Shown one piece after another: positions 58,687-64,000 of a stretch of 64,000 nucleotides of DNA. The first letter of the stretch is position 1, and each line of letters begins with the position of its first letter. Below the pieces are notes generated by a model that had not been told where the DNA came from, made no database searches, and saw only the letters and a program-made list of their open reading frames with translations. The position numbers were made by a program, and so were the translations under genes. Origin of the DNA: Amorphus coralli DSM 19760 (GTDB lineage Bacteria; Pseudomonadota; Alphaproteobacteria; Rhizobiales; Amorphaceae); contig NZ_KB894573.1 of NCBI RefSeq assembly GCF_000374525.1, forward strand, positions 77,745-141,744, read 5' to 3'.

Positions 58687-59084
58687 GTGTCCTGTTCCTC
58701 CCTCGCTTGAGGACCCTCGCCCTCGGCGAGAATTTGCTTGGCGATGGCGATGCACGTGTTGGCCGCCGGCACACCGGCATAGATGGCGACGTGGAGAAGC
58801 AGCTCCTGCAAATCCTCCATCGTCGCACCGGTGCGGCGCATGGCCCGCACATGCATGGCGAACTCGTCGTGGTGGCCGAGCGCGGCAAGCAGCGTCACCG
58901 TCACGATCGAGCGTTCACGCTTCGTGAAACCGGGCCTGGTCCACACGGAGCCCCAGGCCATTTCGGTGATGAGGCGCTGGAAGTCGGCGTCGAAGTCGGT
59001 CTTCCGCTCCTCCGCCCGGTCGACATGCGCGTCGCCGAGAACGGACCGGCGCGTGGCCATGCCCTGATCGAAACGCTCTTTCAC
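58683..59084 (-). CDS. pcaC: 4-carboxymuconolactone decarboxylase
   Basis: A 133-residue AhpD-like helical enzyme that decarboxylates 4-carboxymuconolactone to 3-oxoadipate enol-lactone. It reads [40 protein letters not shown] and [20 protein letters not shown] with AGVPAANTC, the family pattern. The GTG at 59084 is preferred: it gives the usual length and follows a GAAGGG-like site; a longer frame to 59207 lacks homology. It is first in pcaC-pcaH-pcaG, divergent from pcaQ. Confidence 0.92.
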   Translation of the reverse strand: MKERFDQGMATRRSVLGDAHVDRAEERKTDFDADFQRLITEMAWGSVWTRPGFTKRERSIVTVTLLAALGHHDEFAMHVRAMRRTGATMEDLQELLLHVAIYAGVPAANTCIAIAKQILAEGEGPQAREEQDT

Positions 59085-59198
59085 GCCCTTCGTTCTCCCA
59101 CCTGTTCGCAGCCCGGGTCGACGAGGCCGCCCCGGGACAACGCCCGAAGCTTTTTTCGCGCTCACCGTGTCGTTCTGACCGGGAGCGCGCAAGCTCGT

Positions 59199-59216
59199 CT
59201 TTGACATTGGTCAAAG
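59199..59216. promoter_or_regulatory. Perfect 18-bp dyad in the pcaC-pcaQ gap
   Basis: CTTTGACATTGGTCAAAG has perfect 7-bp arms around a four-base spacer. It lies 115 bases upstream of the pcaC start and 63 bases upstream of the pcaQ start, the expected place for a LysR operator. It differs from the published PcaQ consensus ATAACC-N4-GGTTAA except in the spacer length. Confidence 0.55.
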
Positions 59217-59238
59217 CTAAATATGGGCAAGTGAACAT

Positions 59239-59255
59239 GTAAAATGACTTTTTAC
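59239..59255. promoter_or_regulatory. Second dyad, GTAAAA-N5-TTTTAC, and ATAACC half-site
   Basis: GTAAAATGACTTTTTAC is an inverted repeat 24 bases before the pcaQ start. An ATAACC half-site resembling the PcaQ consensus follows at 59265-59270. These may be auxiliary PcaQ contacts or autoregulation. Confidence 0.4.
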
Positions 59256-59278
59256 GCCCGATGGATAACCATGTGGGC

Positions 59279-60193
59279 ATGATTCCAGGTCGCGTGAAGT
59301 TCCGACATCTCCAGTGTTTCCTTCAGACTGCGCGGCTCGGCGGCGTTGCCAAGGCCGCGCAGAGCCTGGGCGTGAGCCAGCCGGCCGTCTCCAAGTCGCT
59401 GGCGGAACTGGAAGAAATCCTTGGCGTGGAGCTCATGGAGCGCAGCCGGGCGGGCGTGTCGCTGACGCCGGTGGGCGAGATGTTCCTGCGCTATGCCGGG
59501 GCGAGCGTTGCGGCGTTGCGCCAGGGACTGGACGGCGTTGCGCGCTCCAAGATGGCGGAAGAGACGCTTCTGACCGTCGGCGTGCTGCCCTCCGTCGCCG
59601 GCCGGCTCGTGCCAACCGCCGTCGACCGGTTCCGTCGAGCGAATCCTGGCGTTACGCTGAAGATCGTTTCCGGCCCCAACCTGCATCTGCTCGACCAGTT
59701 GCGCCTGGGGGCGCTCGACCTGGTGCTCGGGCGCCTGGGGGCTCCGGCCTCGATGGCCGGGCTGAGCTTTCAGCACCTATATTCCGAAACGGTCAGCTTC
59801 GTCGTGCGTCCGGGTCATCCGCTGCACGCCGCACCGGACCTGGATCGGATCGTGGACTACCCGGTCCTGTTTCCAGACAATGAGGCGGCGATCCGGGGAA
59901 TCGTCGAGCGCTATCTCATCGCCAACGGGATCGGCCATATTCCCGACCGAATCGAAACGGTCTCGAACGACTTCGGCCGCGCCTACACGCGGCGCTCCGA
60001 TGCGGTCTGGATCATCTCGTCCGGAGTGGTCGCCATCGATGTCGCGGAGGGGATGCTCGAAGTCCTGCCCTTCGACGTCGCTGACACCACCGGGCCGGTC
60101 GGCGTCACCACACGCGCGGATACCGAGATCGCGCCCGCAACGCGGCTCCTGATCGATGCCATGCGCCATGCTTCGACCAGCGCACAGCCTTAA
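59279..60193 (+). CDS. pcaQ: LysR-family activator of protocatechuate genes, PcaQ
   Basis: A 304-residue LysR regulator. It begins MIPGRVKFRHLQCFLQTARL, matching PcaQ, followed by LGVSQPAVSKSLAELEEILG and GVSLTPVGEMFLRYAGASVA. It activates pca genes when beta-carboxy-cis,cis-muconate or gamma-carboxymuconolactone accumulates. The start at 59279 is favoured by family alignment over an ATG at 59261. It is divergent from pcaCHG. The 107 bases downstream are strikingly AT-rich (60194-60245). Confidence 0.9.
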   Translation: MIPGRVKFRHLQCFLQTARLGGVAKAAQSLGVSQPAVSKSLAELEEILGVELMERSRAGVSLTPVGEMFLRYAGASVAALRQGLDGVARSKMAEETLLTVGVLPSVAGRLVPTAVDRFRRANPGVTLKIVSGPNLHLLDQLRLGALDLVLGRLGAPASMAGLSFQHLYSETVSFVVRPGHPLHAAPDLDRIVDYPVLFPDNEAAIRGIVERYLIANGIGHIPDRIETVSNDFGRAYTRRSDAVWIISSGVVAIDVAEGMLEVLPFDVADTTGPVGVTTRADTEIAPATRLLIDAMRHASTSAQP

Positions 60194-60300
60194 GAAGATA
60201 CATCATTTATTAACCATAATTTATTGATATAAAAAATAAAATCTCCCTCACCTCAGGTCGCAGATCAAGCGGGCCAGCTTGATTGTGATCGCAAATGGTT

Positions 60301-60729
60301 TCATGCGGGTTGCGGCATCGAATGCCACCAGATCCGGACCTCCTCCGCCAGCCCGCTTGGCGCAAGCTTCGCCACCAGGACGCCATCGAGGATCATGCGG
60401 GGTAGCGGATCGCCGGGCCGGCGTTCCGGCAGCCCAGTGCCAGTCGACTGTGCCCAGATCCGGAACAGCTCCTCCGAGGCGACCTGATAACCGACCCTCC
60501 AGTGAGCAATCCCGCCGTCGTCGCTTTCGGCAAGCACCTCATAGCCGACCGAGATGTCTTCCTGGAGCTTGATCCGGTCCCAGTAACCCGCGCGGGCCTC
60601 CGGCGAGTCCTGAACCTGGAAAGGCGTGTTGTGATAGCGGCCGTCGGGGGTGAAGAGCGCGGCGAACCCATCCGAATCCTTCGCCTCCCAGACCTCCTTG
60701 TAGCGCGCCATGAACGCGTGAATGCTCAT
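60301..60729 (-). CDS. SnoaL-like/NTF2-fold polyketide cyclase-like protein
   Basis: A 142-residue small alpha+beta-barrel protein. MARYKEVWEAKDSDGFAALF then TPDGRYHNTPFQVQDSPEAR is typical of SnoaL-like domains. GGIAHWRVGYQVASEELFRI and LVAKLAPSGLAEEVRIWWHS follow. The function of such proteins varies (isomerase, dehydratase, cyclase) and is not assignable here. GGAGGGG lies close before ATG 60729. It sits alone between pcaQ and the GGDEF gene. Confidence 0.8.
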   Translation of the reverse strand: MSIHAFMARYKEVWEAKDSDGFAALFTPDGRYHNTPFQVQDSPEARAGYWDRIKLQEDISVGYEVLAESDDGGIAHWRVGYQVASEELFRIWAQSTGTGLPERRPGDPLPRMILDGVLVAKLAPSGLAEEVRIWWHSMPQPA

Positions 60730-60840
60730 CGCATTCCCCTCCCCTCCGGTGTCCTGGACGAACTTGGGCCGTATGGGGCTCTCAGGCAAGGCGCAGCAGG
60801 GCCGCACCGCACCGCGCGTCGGGCCGCGCCGGTCGAGACA

Positions 60841-61521
60841 CTAGTCGGCGCAATCCGCACCCGTCGCAACCGGCCCTGGATGAAAGACGGAGATGCGGTT
60901 CCGGCCGGCCGACTTGGCTTCGTACATCTCGGCCGAGATTCGCCGGACCAACTCCATCACAGGCTCGCCATCGCGCATCTCGGAAACGCCGATGGAAACG
61001 GACAGATCGACCGATCGGCTTTCGCAGACAAACGGCTCGGCAGTTACCGATGTCCGGATGCGCTCGGCGATGGCTGCTGCCTCCTCGATATCGACCTCCG
61101 GCAACAGAAGGACGAACTCGTCACCACCCCAGCGCACGAGGGTTTCGTAAGGATGCGCCGACCGGCGAAGGCGTTCGGCCGCATCATGGAGAAGGCCGTC
61201 GATCGCCACATGACCGTGTCGAACATTGAGATCCTTCAGACGGTCGATGTCGACAAACAGCGCCGAACAGGTCGAACCATCCTGGCGCTGCCGCACCACA
61301 CTTCGGTCGATGATCCGATTGAAGCCTCGACGATTGTAGGCACCTGTCAGCGCATCGCGCTCGGCCAGATCCTCAAGCAGGCGGGTCGCGTGCAGGATCT
61401 CGACCAGGTCTGAGCGGAGGGCCCCCAGCGTCAGCTGATCATCCCCCTCGAGCAAGGTGGCGAGGCGGTCGGCAACTGCGGGCGCAGACGTGCCAGTTCT
61501 TTGCGGATCCACGCTCCGCAT
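60841..61521 (-). CDS. Diguanylate cyclase (GGDEF domain)
   Basis: A 226-residue cytoplasmic protein with a short helical N-terminus and a single GGDEF domain (about residues 65-220). DALTGAYNRRGFNRIIDRSV, FVDIDRLKDLNVRHGHVAID and RWGGDEFVLLLPEVDIEEAA show an intact catalytic site for making c-di-GMP. The inhibitory RxxD site normally just before GGDEF reads HPYE, so product inhibition is probably lost. No transmembrane or sensor domain is visible. ATG 61521 is preceded by AAGGGAAGGA. The 248-base gap to soxB shows no recognisable RNA element. Confidence 0.9.
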   Translation of the reverse strand: MRSVDPQRTGTSAPAVADRLATLLEGDDQLTLGALRSDLVEILHATRLLEDLAERDALTGAYNRRGFNRIIDRSVVRQRQDGSTCSALFVDIDRLKDLNVRHGHVAIDGLLHDAAERLRRSAHPYETLVRWGGDEFVLLLPEVDIEEAAAIAERIRTSVTAEPFVCESRSVDLSVSIGVSEMRDGEPVMELVRRISAEMYEAKSAGRNRISVFHPGPVATGADCAD

Positions 61522-61769
61522 TCCTTCCCTTGTCCCGCGTTTCCGCTCCGCCCGACTGGAGCGCGCCACGAAACATACCTGGTCCGCAACGTCCGCCGGC
61601 TTGCCGGCTTCTGCAGCGCATCAGACGGGCTGATGCCGGCAAGAAGCTTTCGTCATGCAGACGGACGACACTGCCGCTTCGCCCCCGAGTGCGGTAGCGT
61701 CCGACGACGCTTTTACACAACGGCTACTGCAATGCACAGATATCAGGATCGCATATCGCAGGGGGAGCC

Positions 61770-63026
61770 ATGCGCTACTCGTTGAGCTCGCTGATTGCGA
61801 ACACGCTGAACGGCCACAAGTCGTGGCCCGTCGCGTGGCGCAAGGCAGAGCCGCGCCCCGCCTACGACGCGATCATCGTCGGAGGCGGCGGCCACGGACT
61901 GGCGACCGCCTACTATCTCGCCAAGGAACACGGCCTCACCAACGTGGCTGTCCTGGAGAAGGGCTGGCTCGCCAGCGGCAACATCGGGCGCAACACGACC
62001 ATCATTCGCTCCAACTACATGCTGCCCGGCAACACCCACTTCTACGAGTGGTCGCTGAAGCTCTGGGAGACATTGTCGCGCGAGCTGAACTTCAATGCGA
62101 TGGTCTCGCAGCGCGGCGTCATCAATCTCGCCCACACGCCTGCCCAACTGGATGCGTATGCGCGCCGCGGCAATGCCATGCGGCTCGCCGGTGTGGATGC
62201 CGAACTCCTCGACCGGGCCGAGCTGGCGCGGCGTGTACCCGGTCTCGACCTGTCGGACGGCGCCCGCTTCCCGGTCCTCGGCGGGATCTGTCAGCCGCGC
62301 GGCGGCACCGTACGCCACGACGCGGTGGCCTGGGGTTACGCCCGCGCCGCCGACCGGCTCGGCGTCGACATCATCGAGAATTGCGCGGTGACCGGCTTCA
62401 CCTTCGACGGCGACCGCGTCTCCGGCGTGGAAACGACGCGCGGCGCGATTGCCGCAAAGAAAGTGGGCGTCGCCGTTGCCGGGTCGACCTCGGAGGTCAT
62501 GCGGCTTGCCGGATTCGACCGGCTGCCCATCGAGAGCCACGTCCTGCAGGCCTTCGTGTCGGAAGGGCTCAAGCCGTTCCTCGACACGGTGGTCACCTTC
62601 GGCGCCGGCCACCTCTACATCTCCCAGTCCGACAAGGGCGGCCTGGTCTTCGGCGGCGACATCGACGGCTACAACTCGTACGCCCAGCGCGGCAACCTAC
62701 CCGTCGTCGAGGACGTGGCGGCCACCGCCTGCGCCATGTTCCCGTCCCTCTCGCGGCTGCGGCTCTTACGCTCGTGGGGCGGTATCATGGACATGTCCAT
62801 GGACGGCAGCCCGATCATCGACCGGACGCCGAAGCCGGGTCTCTATCTCAATGCGGGCTGGTGCTATGGCGGCTTCAAGGCCACGCCGGCGTCGGGATGG
62901 TGCTTCGCCCACACCATCGCAAAGGACGAGCCGCACCCGCTGAACGCCGCATTCTCCCTCGACCGCTTCCGCACCGGCGCGCTGCTCGACGAGCGCGGCG
63001 CCGGCGCCACGCCCCGGCTTCACTGA
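61770..63026 (+). CDS. soxB: Sarcosine oxidase beta subunit
   Basis: A 418-residue FAD/FMN-binding subunit of the heterotetrameric enzyme that demethylates sarcosine to glycine, passing the one-carbon unit to tetrahydrofolate. It shows YDAIIVGGGGHGLATAYYLA, LEKGWLASGNIGRNTTIIRS, FGGDIDGYNSYAQRGN and SWGGIMDMSMDGSPIIDRTP. Sites for substrate and covalent FMN are in the C-terminal half. AGGGGG lies just before the ATG. It is the first gene of soxB-soxD-soxA. Confidence 0.95.
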   Translation: MRYSLSSLIANTLNGHKSWPVAWRKAEPRPAYDAIIVGGGGHGLATAYYLAKEHGLTNVAVLEKGWLASGNIGRNTTIIRSNYMLPGNTHFYEWSLKLWETLSRELNFNAMVSQRGVINLAHTPAQLDAYARRGNAMRLAGVDAELLDRAELARRVPGLDLSDGARFPVLGGICQPRGGTVRHDAVAWGYARAADRLGVDIIENCAVTGFTFDGDRVSGVETTRGAIAAKKVGVAVAGSTSEVMRLAGFDRLPIESHVLQAFVSEGLKPFLDTVVTFGAGHLYISQSDKGGLVFGGDIDGYNSYAQRGNLPVVEDVAATACAMFPSLSRLRLLRSWGGIMDMSMDGSPIIDRTPKPGLYLNAGWCYGGFKATPASGWCFAHTIAKDEPHPLNAAFSLDRFRTGALLDERGAGATPRLH

Positions 63027-63035
63027 GGCGCCCCC

Positions 63036-63302
63036 ATGCGTATCCCCTGCCCCGTCTGCGGACCGCGCTCCGTGTCCGAGTTCACCTACGAAGGCGATGC
63101 GACCGTGACGCGCCCGGCGCTGGATGCCGACGCCGACGCCTGGTTCGCCGCCGTCTACCAGCGCGCCAACCCGCGCGGGCCGCATTCCGAACTCTGGCAC
63201 CACATGGGCGGCTGCCGGTCGATCATCCGGGTCGAGCGCGACACCGGCACCCATGCCATCACCGGGGCGTCCCTCGTTTCACCCCATGAGGCCTCCGAAT
63301 GA
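63036..63302 (+). CDS. soxD: Sarcosine oxidase delta subunit
   Basis: An 88-residue zinc-binding subunit. Zinc ligands are likely Cys5, Cys8 (IPCPVCGPRSVSEF) and His56, Cys60 (WHHMGGCRSI). ANPRGPHSELWHHMGGCRSI is the family core. It starts nine bases after soxB and overlaps soxA by four bases (63299-63302), so the three are coupled. It has a structural role in the enzyme complex. Confidence 0.94.
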   Translation: MRIPCPVCGPRSVSEFTYEGDATVTRPALDADADAWFAAVYQRANPRGPHSELWHHMGGCRSIIRVERDTGTHAITGASLVSPHEASE

Positions 63303-64000
63303 CCGGCTTCCGGCTCGACGAGGGCGGCGCGCTGATCGATCGCGCCCGGCCTCTCTCCTTCCGCTTCGATGGTCACAGCGAGATCGGTTTTGCCGGCGAC
63401 ACGCTCGCCTCCGCGCTGTTGGCTTCCGGACACCGGCTCTTCGGCCGATCCTTCAAGTATCACCGACCGCGCGGCCTTCTCGGCGCGGGACCGGAAGAGC
63501 CCAACGCTCTGATGACGCTCGGCGATAGCAGCGACCGGGAACCCAACATCCAGGCCACCATGGCGGAGGTCTATGAGGGTCTTTCCGCGGAAAGCCAGAA
63601 CCGCTGGCCGTCGCTGAAGCACGACCTGATGGCCGGGCCGCTCGCCCTCATGGCTCCCGGCCTCAAGGCCGGCTTCTACTACAAGACCTTCATGGGGCCT
63701 GGCCGAAAGGCCTGGGATTTCTACGAGCCCATCATCCGCCGGGCTGCGGGGCTCGGCCGCGCCTCCCACGCGCCTGACGACAGCCGCTACGAGAAGACCA
63801 ACGCCTTCTGCGACGTTCTCGTCGTGGGCGGCGGACCGGCCGGGCTCGCCGCGGCGCTCACGGCGGCACGGTCTGGCGCGCGGGTCCTGCTCGCCGACGA
63901 GACCGCCGCCTTCGGTGGTTCCCTGTTTGAAAGCCTGGCCAGCCTCGACGGGATGGCCGCGCAGGACTGGGCCGAGAACGCCGTCGCAGAACTGACCGCC
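63299..64000 (+). CDS. soxA: Sarcosine oxidase alpha subunit, N-terminal part
   Basis: About 234 residues are visible before the window ends; the full protein is usually near 1,000. The N-terminal domain GHSEIGFAGDTLASALLASG and FGRSFKYHRPRGLLGAGPEE resembles the 2Fe-2S-ferredoxin-like fold of this family, followed by the NAD-binding motif CDVLVVGGGPAGLAAALTAA. It binds NAD and carries the folate-dependent C-terminal domain. A soxG (gamma) gene would be expected beyond the edge. Its ATG overlaps the soxD stop. Confidence 0.94.
   Translation, partial: MTGFRLDEGGALIDRARPLSFRFDGHSEIGFAGDTLASALLASGHRLFGRSFKYHRPRGLLGAGPEEPNALMTLGDSSDREPNIQATMAEVYEGLSAESQNRWPSLKHDLMAGPLALMAPGLKAGFYYKTFMGPGRKAWDFYEPIIRRAAGLGRASHAPDDSRYEKTNAFCDVLVVGGGPAGLAAALTAARSGARVLLADETAAFGGSLFESLASLDGMAAQDWAENAVAELTA

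Noticed and set aside
61522-61769. Glycine or other riboswitch upstream of soxB
   Set aside because: No paired aptamer-like conserved segments could be recognised in this 248-base gap.

Overview
The window is gene-dense, GC-rich DNA that looks like an alphaproteobacterial chromosome, most likely Hyphomicrobiales (Rhizobiales) or a close relative. This is inferred from the guaB-rsmB-guaA order, a pcaQ-pcaCHG layout, heterotetrameric sarcosine oxidase, several solute-binding transporters and many GTG/TTG starts. No insertion sequence, integrase, prophage or CRISPR array was seen. Most of the content is catabolic and transport genes around a short housekeeping core.

Layout. 1-4.0 kb: a urea/short-chain amide ABC transporter (urtA, urtB, start of urtC) divergent from an XRE-cupin regulator, with an unusual TGCA-rich intergenic region. 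4.1-13.0 kb: two crotonase-fold proteins, a nitronate monooxygenase family protein, an exported DUF1036 protein, panB-panC, a MarR regulator, an aldehyde dehydrogenase and an acyl-CoA dehydrogenase. 13.0-23.7 kb: a complete branched-chain-amino-acid-type ABC importer downstream of a translationally coupled trio (molybdenum hydroxylase large subunit, DapA-fold lyase, 3-hydroxyanthranilate 3,4-dioxygenase), a divergent LysR regulator and an arylformamidase-like hydrolase. This reads as an aminoaromatic or N-heteroaromatic catabolic island. 23.8-31.8 kb: a GMC oxidoreductase with a 105-residue overlapping partner, two sugar-porter permeases, a DegT/StrS aminotransferase and an unrecognised possibly HTH-containing protein, which suggests keto-sugar/amino-sugar or aminocyclitol metabolism. 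31.9-45.5 kb: the core (arsC-like, GST, stress flavoprotein, guaA, rsmB, guaB, MFS efflux, rlmE, Ppx/GppA phosphatase, LysR, tRNA-Val, 5-formyl-THF cyclo-ligase, GntR). 45.6-55.8 kb: a DctPQM TRAP transporter, a class II aldolase-fold decarboxylase, two AMP-forming CoA ligases, carbonic anhydrase, an atypical acyl-CoA dehydrogenase and an alpha/beta hydrolase. 55.9-60.2 kb: pobA, pcaGHC and pcaQ, the 4-hydroxybenzoate to protocatechuate ring-cleavage route, without pcaB or pcaIJF in the window. 60.3-64 kb: a SnoaL-like protein, a small GGDEF protein and soxB-soxD-soxA, the last running off the edge.

The least explained parts are the hydroxylase-DapA-dioxygenase trio with its own importer, the GMC/105-aa/DegT/sugar-porter set, and several candidate operators: the TGCA array, a 15-bp motif shared by the TRAP and decarboxylase promoter regions, and dyads between pcaC and pcaQ. 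All functional links are inferred from reading the sequence; no database search was run.
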